Below, in pieces: positions 43,442 through 51,597 of a DNA stretch of 64,000 nucleotides. Under the pieces are notes generated by a model. That model worked only from the letters and a program-made list of their open reading frames with translations. It did not search any database and had not been told where the DNA came from. A program made the translations under genes and the position numbers. Each line of letters starts with the position of its first letter. Position 1 is the stretch's first letter. The stretch is from the NCBI GenBank assembly GCA_963826035.1, contig CAWGVZ010000021.1, forward strand, positions 146,913 to 210,912, in the 5' to 3' direction. The stretch comes from Actinophytocola sp963826035 (GTDB taxonomy: Bacteria > Actinomycetota > Actinomycetes > Mycobacteriales > Pseudonocardiaceae).

Positions 43442-43493
43442 CCAAACGGAGCAATGCTTGCCAGTTGCCACTACTACTCCAAACGGAGTAATC
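43442..43493. promoter_or_regulatory. Candidate operator upstream of the subtilase
   Basis: CCAAACGGAG occurs at 43442 and again at 43479, 37 bp apart. The second lies in a perfect inverted repeat TACTCC-AAAC-GGAGTA (43475-43490). It lies about 115-165 bp before the subtilase start, in a 308-bp gap that otherwise shows only the possible small ORF at 43531. Confidence 0.45.
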
Positions 43494-43530
43494 ATGGTGC
43501 CGCTGAGCTGCGGTTTTAGGAGGTGACAGG

Positions 43531-43761
43531 GTGCGCCTCAAGCGCACGCACGAGATATTCCCACATTCCGAAATGGACGGTAATGGGCGCCTGGTTCCAA
43601 ACCATCGAACCTTGCGTCGAATACGTGATCGTGATATCAGCCCAATTCGGCGAGGCGATCACGCAATAGCTTGCCGGTCGCGTTGCGCGGCAGCTCGTCG
43701 AGGAAGACCACGTCCCGGGGCACCTTGTAGCGCGCCAGGTTCTCCTTCACGTACGCCCTGA
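43531..43761 (+). CDS. Doubtful small ORF with a strong ribosome site
   Basis: GTG 43531 follows AGGAGGTGA at ideal spacing. The 76-aa basic product has no known domain, and its last 40 codons lie antisense to the 3' end of the acyl-CoA ligase gene. Only the ribosome site argues for it. Confidence 0.2.
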   Translation: MRLKRTHEIFPHSEMDGNGRLVPNHRTLRRIRDRDISPIRRGDHAIACRSRCAAARRGRPRPGAPCSAPGSPSRTP

Positions 43762-45268
43762 TCTCCTCGGCGTCGAGCGTGGTGTCCGGCCGGGGCACCA
43801 GGTAGGCCTTGAGGCGCTGGCCGAACTCGTCGTCCGGGACGCCCGTGACCGCCGCCTCCACCACACCGTCGTGCTCGAGCAGCAGGTTCTCGATCTCGCC
43901 GGGGAAGACGTTCTCGCCGCCCGAGACGATCATGTCGTCGTCCCGGCCGTCGATGAACAGGCGACCCTGCTCGTCGAAGTGACCCATGTCACCGCTGGAC
44001 AGCAGGCCGTCGATGATCTCCTTGTGCCGGCCGTCGGTGTAGCCCTCGAAGCTCAGCATGCTGCCGACGAACACCCGGCCGGGGCGGTTCGGCTCGGTGA
44101 TCGGCCGGTCGTTCCCGTCGTAGAGCGCCACGCGGCAGCCGACCGGCGCGCGGCCGACCGTGCCGGGCGCCTCGCGCCAGTCCTGCGGGGTGGCGACCGT
44201 GGCGACCGCGACCTCGGTCGAGCCGTAGAGGTTGTAGACGACGTCGCCGAACGCCTCGGTGGCGCGGTTGCCCAGCTCGGGCGGCAGAGCCGAGCCCGCG
44301 CAGAAGACGATCCGCAGCGACGAGGTGTCGAAGTCGCCGGCCACGTCCGCGTCGAGGATGCGGCGGAGCATGGTCGGCACGAGCACGAGCGCGGTGGCCT
44401 TGTTGTCCTGGACGGCGCGCAGCGTCTCGGCCGGGTCGAACCGGCGGCGCAGGACCACCGTGGAGCCGAGCGCGAACGACAGCAGGAACTGGGACAGGCC
44501 GGTGCCGTGGAACAGCGGCGCGGCCATCACCGTGGCCTCGCGGGCCCGCAGCGGGATGCGGTCGAGGAACTGGGCGGCGGCCATCGGCGAGCGGACGGTG
44601 CGCGGCGCGCCCTTCGGGGTGCCGGTGGTGCCGCTGGTCAGCAGGATCATGCCGCCGGGGCTGGGCGGGGCGGGGACCGGGCGATCGGACGTGCTGGTGA
44701 TCAGCTCGTCGAGGGTGGGGAGGCCCGTGTCGTGCGTGCCCTCGGCCACCCAGGCGATGAACCGCGGTAGGTCCGCGTCGAGTGCGGTCACCAGGTCGGT
44801 GAACTCCTCGTCGTGGACCACGGCGGACACCTGCTCGCGGCGGGCCACGTCGACCAGCTGCGGCTTGGCGAAGCCGGTGTTCATGAGCAGCAGCCGGGCG
44901 CCGAGCTTGCCGGCCGCCACCATCGTGTCGACCGCGCCGCGGTGGTCGCGGGCGAGCAGCGCGATCACCGAGCCGGGACCGAGGCCGCGATCGGCGAATG
45001 CCCTGGCCAGCGCGTTGGAGCGGGTGTCGAGCTGCTGGTAGGTCAGGGGCCCCAACTCGTCGACCAGGCCGATGGCGCGGCTGTCGCGCAGGCCCGCCGC
45101 CTTCGCCGCGCCGGCGACCGGCCCGAGGCGGCGCACGGCGATCAGCGCGCGCAGTGCGTGGTCGGGCCGGGTGACCGGCACCAGGCCGGAGCGGCGGAGC
45201 ACGTCGGCGCTGCGGACCAGGGTCGGCAGTTGCGTCGCGGCCTCTCGAACCCGGGACAGCTGGCTCAC
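43637..45268 (-). CDS. Acyl-CoA ligase (AMP-binding, FadD type)
   Basis: 543 aa. P-loop L-T-S-G-T-T-G-T-P-K-G-A near residue 213, Y-N-L-Y-G-S-T-E, the hinge region G-R-D-D-D-M-I-V-S-G-G-E-N-V-F-P and the catalytic Lys in N-A-T-G-K-L-L-R. It activates a fatty or other carboxylic acid to the acyl-CoA through an acyl-AMP. It diverges from the DNA polymerase gene with an 86-bp gap that must hold both promoters. Confidence 0.9.
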   Translation of the reverse strand: MSQLSRVREAATQLPTLVRSADVLRRSGLVPVTRPDHALRALIAVRRLGPVAGAAKAAGLRDSRAIGLVDELGPLTYQQLDTRSNALARAFADRGLGPGSVIALLARDHRGAVDTMVAAGKLGARLLLMNTGFAKPQLVDVARREQVSAVVHDEEFTDLVTALDADLPRFIAWVAEGTHDTGLPTLDELITSTSDRPVPAPPSPGGMILLTSGTTGTPKGAPRTVRSPMAAAQFLDRIPLRAREATVMAAPLFHGTGLSQFLLSFALGSTVVLRRRFDPAETLRAVQDNKATALVLVPTMLRRILDADVAGDFDTSSLRIVFCAGSALPPELGNRATEAFGDVVYNLYGSTEVAVATVATPQDWREAPGTVGRAPVGCRVALYDGNDRPITEPNRPGRVFVGSMLSFEGYTDGRHKEIIDGLLSSGDMGHFDEQGRLFIDGRDDDMIVSGGENVFPGEIENLLLEHDGVVEAAVTGVPDDEFGQRLKAYLVPRPDTTLDAEEIRAYVKENLARYKVPRDVVFLDELPRNATGKLLRDRLAELG

Positions 45269-45354
45269 CCAGACCTCCTTGACGTCGGTTTCGTCGAACC
45301 TACTGGAGGGTTAACTACCGGTCCAGCGCGGAATTGTCGGTGGGTACCTCCAGA

Positions 45355-47031
45355 ATGGCGGACATGCAGATAGTGGCGGTGCCGGAGGCGGACGGCGCCG
45401 GCCGGGTGCGGGTGCTCCCGGACGGTGATCCGGTCGCTGCCGGCACGCCCGAGAAGGTGCCCGACCTGGCCGCCTGGATGGCCAGGTCCGAGGCGGAGCA
45501 CCGGCCGCGCTGGGTGTTGCCGGCCACCGACGCGCTCTACCCGGAGCTGCTGGCCGCCGGGGTCCGGCTCGGGCGCTGCCACGACCTCACACTCGCCGAG
45601 GGGATCCTGCTGGCGCACGAGGAGCGGCCCGGCCGGCCCAGGAACCTGGCGGCCGCGTGGGCCCGGTTGCACGGGCTCGAGGAGCCGCCCGACCCGCGCC
45701 CGTCCGTCCGGGTGGAGCAGCCCACGCTGTTCGAGGCCGAGCGGGAGCCGTTGCCCGCGGGCGCCGACCCGCTCGACGCGGCGGTCGCCGTCTACGCCGA
45801 CCAGCAGCGCCGGATGGCCACGGGCGAGCGATTACGCCTGCTGGTGGCGGCCGAGTCGGCCGGCGGGCTGGCGGCCGCCGAGATGCGTCACCACGGGTTG
45901 CCGTGGCGGACCGACGTGCACCTGGCGCTGCTCACCGACCTGCTCGGGCCGAAGCCCGCCGTGGGAGCCCGGCCCGCTGTGCTGGCGGGGCTGGCCGAGC
46001 AGATCACCGAGGCGTTCGGGCTGGTGGGCGTGCCCGAGAGCCGGCAGGTCAACCCCGACAACCCGGCCAGCGTGGTGCGCGCGTTCGGGCGGGTGGGCAT
46101 CGACGTGCCGTCCAGCCGGGCGCACGCGCTGCGGGAGATCGACCATCCGGCCGTGGCGCCGCTGCTGCGGTACAAGGAACTGGCCAGGCTGTGGGTGGCG
46201 CACGGGTGGTCCTGGCTGGACTCGTGGGTGCGTGACGGCCGGTTCCGGCCGGAGTACGTGGTGGGCGGGGTCGTGTCGGGCCGGTGGGCCACGCGCGGTG
46301 GGGCCGCGCTGCAGTTGCCGCGCCAGCTGCGGACGGCCGTGCGTGCCGACCCCGGGTGGTCGCTCGTGGTGGCCGACGCGGCGCAGCTGGAGCCGCGGGT
46401 GCTGGCCGCGCTGTCGGGCGACAACCGGCTGGCGGAGGTGTCGGGCGCCACCGACCTGTACGAGACGCTGGCGGCCGACGCCTTCGACGGCGACCGCGGC
46501 CACGCGAAGATCGCCATGCTGTCGGCCATGTACGGCGGCACCAGCGGAGGCGCCGGCCCGCTGCTGGCGAAGCTGCGCAAGCGTTTCCCGCAGGCGGTCG
46601 AGTACGTGGAGCAGGCGGCGCGGGCCGGCGAGCAGGGCCGCATCGTGCGGTCCAGGCTGGGCCGCACCAGCCCGGCCCCGAGCGAGTCCCGCCTGGCGCT
46701 GATGGTCTCGGGCGAGGAGCGCTCCACCCAGGCGGCCCGCGAGTGGGGCCGGTTCACGCGCAACTTCGTGGTGCAGGCAAGCGCCACCGACTGGGCGTTG
46801 ACCGTGCTGGCCACCCTGCGCCAACACCTGGCGGCCACCGTCCCGACCGCACAACTGGTCTTCTTCCAACACGACGAGGTGATCGTCCACTGCCCCACGG
46901 AGGTGGCCGAATCGGTGACGGCGGCCGTCACGAGCGCGGCGGAACAGGCGAGCACCCTGGTCTTCGGCGACACCCCGGTCCGCTTTCCCTTACAGGCCAA
47001 CACAGTAGCGAGCTACGCCGACGCGAAATAA
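45355..47031 (+). CDS. Family A DNA polymerase with degenerate exonuclease-like N-terminus
   Basis: 558 aa from ATG 45355 (ATG 45364 possible). The polymerase half shows motif A as V-V-A-D-A-A-Q-L-E-P-R-V-L-A, motif B around H-A-K-I-A-M-L-S-A-M-Y-G and motif C F-F-Q-H-D-E-V-I. The N-terminal ~170 residues stand where the 3'-5' exonuclease would be, but the D-x-E active site is not seen. This actinobacterial paralogue of PolA lacks the 5' nuclease. It probably serves in repair rather than replication. Confidence 0.82.
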   Translation: MADMQIVAVPEADGAGRVRVLPDGDPVAAGTPEKVPDLAAWMARSEAEHRPRWVLPATDALYPELLAAGVRLGRCHDLTLAEGILLAHEERPGRPRNLAAAWARLHGLEEPPDPRPSVRVEQPTLFEAEREPLPAGADPLDAAVAVYADQQRRMATGERLRLLVAAESAGGLAAAEMRHHGLPWRTDVHLALLTDLLGPKPAVGARPAVLAGLAEQITEAFGLVGVPESRQVNPDNPASVVRAFGRVGIDVPSSRAHALREIDHPAVAPLLRYKELARLWVAHGWSWLDSWVRDGRFRPEYVVGGVVSGRWATRGGAALQLPRQLRTAVRADPGWSLVVADAAQLEPRVLAALSGDNRLAEVSGATDLYETLAADAFDGDRGHAKIAMLSAMYGGTSGGAGPLLAKLRKRFPQAVEYVEQAARAGEQGRIVRSRLGRTSPAPSESRLALMVSGEERSTQAAREWGRFTRNFVVQASATDWALTVLATLRQHLAATVPTAQLVFFQHDEVIVHCPTEVAESVTAAVTSAAEQASTLVFGDTPVRFPLQANTVASYADAK

Positions 47032-47032
47032 C

Positions 47033-47140
47033 CCCGCATGATGACCACTCCCGTCCCGCATGATGACCATTCCCGTCGCGCATGATGACCACTCCCGTCG
47101 GCCATGATGGCCGTTCCCGACGCGTGACGACCGTTCTCGG
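47033..47140. repeat. 22-bp tandem repeat array, left
   Basis: Units at 47033-47054, 47055-47076, 47077-47098, 47099-47120 and a shorter one to 47140, consensus CSCGCATGATGACCAYTCCC plus GT. It begins directly after the polymerase stop. Confidence 0.8.
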
Positions 47141-47308
47141 CAACACGCCGACCGCAACGGGTTACACAACCCACCCCGACGGCCAATCGACCCCCACCCC
47201 AATGGCCGACTCGAGCGACAACGCGACCTACCTGAGCGGCCAACCCGACCCAGAGCGGCCAACTCGGGTTACCGGAGTGAAGAACTTGGCGACTGGCGTC
47301 GGCCAACA

Positions 47309-47352
47309 CGCCGACCGGAACGGTCATCATGGCCGACCGGAACGGTCATCAT
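47309..47352. repeat. 22-bp tandem repeat array, right, inverted
   Basis: Two units (47309-47330 and 47331-47352, core CCGACCGGAACGGTCATCAT) that resemble the left array in reverse orientation. The second covers the stop codon of the lactate monooxygenase gene. The 170 bp between the arrays hold no gene I can support. Confidence 0.7.
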
Positions 47353-48515
47353 GCGGTGCGGCGGAGGGTTCCCGGGGACAGGTCGGCGGGGGTGCGGTGG
47401 CCGGAGAGGCCCAGGGTGAGGTCGAAGTCGGCCAGCAGGCTGCGCATCGCGTGCCGCACGCCGTCCTGGCCGCCCAGCGCCAGGCCGTACACGTAGGGGC
47501 GGCCGATCAGCACGGCTTTGGCGCCGAGCGCGAGGGCCTTCAGCATGTCCGCACCCGTGCGGATACCCGAGTCGAACAGGATCTCCGTGCGTTCGCCCAC
47601 CGCGGCGACGATCTCCGGCAGCACCTCCAGTGATGCGATCGCGCCGTCCACCTGGCGGCCGCCGTGGTTGGACACCACGATGCCGTCCATCCCGGCGTCG
47701 CACGCCCGGCGTGCGTCGTCGACGTGCTGGATGCCCTTCAGCACGATCGGCCCGTCCCAGTGCTCCCGCAGGAACGGCAGCTGGTTCCAGCGCTTGTCGG
47801 TACCCGTGAACATCGGGACCCAGCGCAGCACGGCCGCCGTCAGGTCCTCCTCCGGCGGCTTCGCGAGCCCCGCGCGGAACGCCGGGTCGGAGAACGGGAT
47901 GGCCGTCCCCACCCCGCGGATGAACGGCAGGTACGCCTGGTCGAGATCGCGGCTGCGCCAGGCCAGCGTCCACGTGTCGAGCGTGACCACGAGCGTCGTG
48001 TACCCGGCCGCCCGCGCGCGCTGCAGAATGCTGATGGTCACATCATTGTCGTTGGGCCAGTACAGCTGGAACCACCGCGAACCGTCCCCATTGGACTCCG
48101 CCACGTCCTCGATGGTGTGCGACGACGCGTTCGAGAGGATCATCGTCAGGCCGAGCTCCTCGGCCGCGCGCGCGGTGGCCAGCTCGCCCTCCGGATGCAC
48201 GATCGACTGGACCCCGACCGGGGCGAACAACACGGGCGCCGGCATCGACGCGCCGAGCACGGTGGTCGTGAGGTCCCGCCTGGTCGCGTCGGTCAGCATC
48301 CGCGGCACGATCCGCCAGCGCTCGAACGCCTCGCGGTTCGCCCGCACGGTCGACTCGGCCCCGGCCCCGCCGGCCACGTACCCGAACGGCCCCGGCTCGA
48401 GCCGCTCCCTGGCCGCGTCCTCCAGTGCCGCACCGTTGGTGGTGAAGATGGGCGTCTGCTCGGCGAGGCCCTGCAGGTAGATCTCGCTCTGGTAGCCGCC
48501 GAACGTGCTCGTCAT
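47349..48515 (-). CDS. FMN-dependent alpha-hydroxy acid oxidase, lactate 2-monooxygenase type
   Basis: 388 aa, close to the known lactate monooxygenases. FMN and substrate sites: the early G-P-F-G-Y-V-A-G-G-A-G loop, V-V-S-N-H-G-G-R-Q-V-D-G with the catalytic His, and D-S-G-I-R-T-G-A-D near the end, followed by I-G-R-P-Y-V-Y-G-L. It oxidises L-lactate to acetate and CO2, or to pyruvate if it behaves as an oxidase. Confidence 0.88.
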   Translation of the reverse strand: MTSTFGGYQSEIYLQGLAEQTPIFTTNGAALEDAARERLEPGPFGYVAGGAGAESTVRANREAFERWRIVPRMLTDATRRDLTTTVLGASMPAPVLFAPVGVQSIVHPEGELATARAAEELGLTMILSNASSHTIEDVAESNGDGSRWFQLYWPNDNDVTISILQRARAAGYTTLVVTLDTWTLAWRSRDLDQAYLPFIRGVGTAIPFSDPAFRAGLAKPPEEDLTAAVLRWVPMFTGTDKRWNQLPFLREHWDGPIVLKGIQHVDDARRACDAGMDGIVVSNHGGRQVDGAIASLEVLPEIVAAVGERTEILFDSGIRTGADMLKALALGAKAVLIGRPYVYGLALGGQDGVRHAMRSLLADFDLTLGLSGHRTPADLSPGTLRRTA

Positions 48516-48528
48516 GGCCTCGAGTGTG

Positions 48529-48972
48529 TCAGCCCCGCGGCCCGTACGGCGGCCCACCCTGCGGACCGAACCCCGTCGGACCCCCCGGCGGCAACTGGTT
48601 CGGGGGCCGCGGTGGCGGGTACTGCGGCGGCCGGCCCTGCTGCGGCGGTCCCTGCGGTGGCCGCGGTCCGAACTGCGGCCCCTGCTGCGGAACCCGGTTC
48701 GGCACGGGACCGGGTCCAGGACCGGCCATCGGTGCGGCCATCGGCGGGCCGCCCGGTGTCGCGTATGGACCGCCCGGCTGCGGCTCGGCCGGCTCCTCCT
48801 TGTGTGTCCACAACGAGATGCCGAGGAACACCATGCCGGCACACCCGACGATCAGGCCGAACGCCGGCTGCCATTTATCCGCCCACGCCAGGATGCTGAT
48901 GTGGTACTCGAAGAAATAGAGCACGGCCGACAAGAACCCGTATATCGCGAGCAAAGCGCCGATACCACGCAC
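48529..48972 (-). CDS. Small membrane protein with Pro/Gly/Gln-rich tail
   Basis: 147 aa from GTG 48972, with GAGGGG upstream. Two membrane helices (I-G-A-L-L-A-I-Y-G-F-L-S-A-V and F-G-L-I-V-G-C-A-G-M-V-F-L-G-I) lie in the first 60 residues. The rest is a low-complexity tail of repeated G-P-Q, P-P-Q and G-G-P. Such tails are common in actinobacterial envelope proteins. Function unknown. Confidence 0.65.
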   Translation of the reverse strand: MRGIGALLAIYGFLSAVLYFFEYHISILAWADKWQPAFGLIVGCAGMVFLGISLWTHKEEPAEPQPGGPYATPGGPPMAAPMAGPGPGPVPNRVPQQGPQFGPRPPQGPPQQGRPPQYPPPRPPNQLPPGGPTGFGPQGGPPYGPRG

Positions 48973-49013
48973 AAAACTCGTCCCCTCGCTCCCCAGAACG
49001 GCGTGCGCGCACC

Positions 49014-50045
49014 CTAGCGACTGGCGGCCCAGATCCGCCACAACCCGAACCAACTGTTTGCTGCTGCGACCGTCGCACCCGCGATCGCCACGATCAGTAT
49101 CGACGTGGACACGGAACCGAGCGACAGCAACACGTTCCACGCCAGCAAGGCCACAAGCGACACCGCCAGGAACACCATGGACAGCGCGATCGGCGGTTCT
49201 TCCCTGGCGAGGGTCGACGCCGGCACCCGCGCCGCCGGGGGCAGCCGCAGCCATCCGCGCCAGGCCACCAGCAGCACCGACGCCAGCACACCGAACCCGA
49301 ACCACGCGAGCAACCGGCTCGGCTCCGGCAACCCGGCGATCAGCGCGACGACCGTACCCACCGCCTGCCACCCGGCCGCCCGGCGCACGGCCAGCAGCAG
49401 CGCCACCCGCGCGGCCCGGCCGAACCGCGGCGCGCCCCTGGTCCGCACGGGACGCCGCCGCCGCGCCGGGTGCTCGGGCGGCCGGTGCACCAGCCTGGAC
49501 AGCTTCGCCACCACTTCCTCGCCCGCCGGATCCAGCCGGATCGCGTCGCCGTACGCGCGTTCCGCGAGGGACCAGTCGTGGCCGAGCACGGCCGAGTCGC
49601 CGAGCACCTCGTGCGCCCTCGGCTCGTGCGGCGCCAGCGCCACGGCCGCCCGCGCGGCCCGCACCGCGTCCTCGGGTGTCCCGTGCGCCAGCGCCTCGGC
49701 CAGCGTCACCAGGCAGCGCCAGTCCTCCGGATCCCGCCGCACCGCCTCGCGCGCCGACACCACGGCCTCGTCGTGGCGGCCCAACTCCACGAGAGCGAGG
49801 CTCGCCAGCCGGTGCGCCCACGACGGCTCGCCCAGCGTGATCGCCTGTTTGGCCGCGTCGAGCGACTCCCGCGGCTCGTTCGCCTCCAGTCGCGCGGCGG
49901 CCAGCCGGCACCACACGCCCGCGTGGTCCGGATAGGCCGTGACCAGCGCCTCCAGCACGGCCACCGCCGCCCGTGCCCGCCCTTGCTCGACCAACTGCGC
50001 GGCGCGTACGAGCGCCGCGTCGACCGGATCGACGGGTTCCGCCAT
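49014..50045 (-). CDS. TPR-repeat membrane protein
   Basis: 343 aa from ATG 50045. Residues about 10-180 form four to five TPR-like helical pairs (A-V-L-E-A-L-V-T-A-Y-P-D-H and A-R-A-A-V-A-L-A-P-H-E-P). A basic linker (H-P-A-R-R-R-R-P-V-R) follows, then four membrane helices. It resembles the orphan TPR proteins of actinobacteria and probably scaffolds a protein complex at the inner face of the membrane. The next gene, at 50068, reads the same way. Confidence 0.7.
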   Translation of the reverse strand: MAEPVDPVDAALVRAAQLVEQGRARAAVAVLEALVTAYPDHAGVWCRLAAARLEANEPRESLDAAKQAITLGEPSWAHRLASLALVELGRHDEAVVSAREAVRRDPEDWRCLVTLAEALAHGTPEDAVRAARAAVALAPHEPRAHEVLGDSAVLGHDWSLAERAYGDAIRLDPAGEEVVAKLSRLVHRPPEHPARRRRPVRTRGAPRFGRAARVALLLAVRRAAGWQAVGTVVALIAGLPEPSRLLAWFGFGVLASVLLVAWRGWLRLPPAARVPASTLAREEPPIALSMVFLAVSLVALLAWNVLLSLGSVSTSILIVAIAGATVAAANSWFGLWRIWAASR

Positions 50046-50067
50046 GTGCCCTCCCCCAGCGAGCCGG

Positions 50068-51291
50068 CTACCCCGTGAGGCTCGCCAGGTCGGCGTCGAC
50101 CAGCTTGGCCGGCTCGACGCGGGCTTGGCTGTCCACAAGGGACTGCAGCGCGTCGCCGTCGTCCCACATGTTCACGTTCATGGCGGCGGTCACCGCGCCG
50201 TCCCGCAGCCAGAACGCCACGAACTCCCGCGTGTCCAGGTCACCGCGCACCACCAGCTCGTCGGCGAACGGGTCGGCCAGCCCGCGGTACTCCATGCCCA
50301 GGTCGTACTGGTCGGAGAAGAAGTACGGGCTCGCCGTGTACGGGTCGGACCCGCCGAGCAGGTTGCCCGCCACGTGCGCGCCTTGGTCCTTCGCGTTCGA
50401 CCAGTGCTCCACCCGCACCCGCCGGCCAAGCCGGGGGTGGAAGTGCGCGGCGATGTCACCCACCGCGTACACGTCGGCGGCCGAGGTCCGCAGCCCGGCG
50501 TCGACCAGGACGCCGCCGTCCTCGGCCAGCTCCAGGCCCGCGTCGTGCGCCAGCTCCGAGCGGGGCCGCGCCCCGACGGCCACCAGCACCACGTCGGCCG
50601 GCACCGACGAGCCGTCGGACAGCGATACCCCGGACACCCGGCCGTCGGTCCCCGTGAACTCGACGACCCCGGCACCCAGCCGGAACGCCACGCCCTCCGT
50701 CTCGTGCATCGACCGGAACACCTCACCGAGGCGGTCACCGAGCACCCGGTGCAGCGGCAGGGGCAGCGGCTCGACCACCGTGACCTCGGCCCCGTGCTTG
50801 CGGGCGGCAGCCGCCACCTCGCACCCGATCCAGCCGGCGCCGACCACCACCACCCGCTTGCCCTCGGTCAGCTCCTGGCGCAGCCAGCGCGCGTCGTCCA
50901 GACGGCGCAGCCGGCGGACGTTGTCCAGGTCGGCGCCGGGCACGCGCAGCCGGCGCGGCCCCGACCCGGTGGCGAGCAGCAGCCGGTCGAACGGCAGCGC
51001 CGTGCCGTCCGCGTCGACCTCGTGGTCACCGAGCCGCACGGCGCTCACCCTGGTCCGCAGCCGCAGGTCGATGTCGTGGTCGGCGTAGAACGACTCCTCG
51101 TGCACCCAGTCCGGGTCTTCCGCCTCGCCCAGCAGGATGCCCTTCGACAGCGCCGGCAGCTCGTAGGGCCGGTACGGCTGCTCGCCGATCAGCGTGACCT
51201 GCCCGTCGAACCCCCGTTCACGCAACGCGCCGGCGGCCGCGGCCCCGGCGAGGCCCGTGCCGACGATCACGATGCGACGCGGATCAACCAT
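50068..51291 (-). CDS. FAD-dependent ferredoxin/rubredoxin-type reductase
   Basis: 407 aa. FAD-binding V-I-V-G-T-G-L-A-G-A-A at the N-terminus, NAD(P)H-binding V-V-V-V-G-A-G-W-I-G-C-E near residue 145, and V-Y-A-V-G-D-I-A for the FAD ribityl chain. It belongs to the group that passes electrons from NAD(P)H to small ferredoxins for cytochrome P450s or dioxygenases. No ferredoxin gene is adjacent. Confidence 0.88.
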   Translation of the reverse strand: MVDPRRIVIVGTGLAGAAAAGALRERGFDGQVTLIGEQPYRPYELPALSKGILLGEAEDPDWVHEESFYADHDIDLRLRTRVSAVRLGDHEVDADGTALPFDRLLLATGSGPRRLRVPGADLDNVRRLRRLDDARWLRQELTEGKRVVVVGAGWIGCEVAAAARKHGAEVTVVEPLPLPLHRVLGDRLGEVFRSMHETEGVAFRLGAGVVEFTGTDGRVSGVSLSDGSSVPADVVLVAVGARPRSELAHDAGLELAEDGGVLVDAGLRTSAADVYAVGDIAAHFHPRLGRRVRVEHWSNAKDQGAHVAGNLLGGSDPYTASPYFFSDQYDLGMEYRGLADPFADELVVRGDLDTREFVAFWLRDGAVTAAMNVNMWDDGDALQSLVDSQARVEPAKLVDADLASLTG

Positions 51292-51389
51292 GGTGACTCA
51301 TGCCCTTCTCGAAGATGTTTCAAACCTGCGTCACGGACCCGGCGGCTCGGCGTCCTATTGTCAGACAACCACGGCCGGAGGATGAGGAC

Positions 51390-51590
51390 GTGAGCAACCA
51401 CAAGGAGTGGTCGATCACCTGTCGCGACGTCGCGGGACGACGGCGTGACCTCACGGTGTTCGTCCGGCAGGGCCGCGTGGTGCTGGTGGCGCCACCCGGC
51501 GAGACAGCGGTACTCGCCCCACTCGACGTCGGCCGACTGCGCGCCGCGCTGCGCGACGCCGTGGTCGACGCCTCGAAGACGGAGGACTGA
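51390..51590 (+). CDS. Small hypothetical protein
   Basis: 66 aa from GTG 51390, with GGAGG 8-9 nt upstream. The longer frame from 51300 lacks a site and is not favoured. It reads as three or four beta-strands (W-S-I-T-C-R-D-V, L-T-V-F-V-R-Q-G-R-V-V-L-V-A-P) and one helix (R-L-R-A-A-L-R-D-A-V). Not a family I recognise. It diverges from the reductase gene. Confidence 0.6.
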   Translation: MSNHKEWSITCRDVAGRRRDLTVFVRQGRVVLVAPPGETAVLAPLDVGRLRAALRDAVVDASKTED

Positions 51591-51597
51591 CACCAGC

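Noticed and set aside
47033..47352. CRISPR array
   Set aside because: Units of 22 bp are head to tail without unique spacers, and no cas genes are near.
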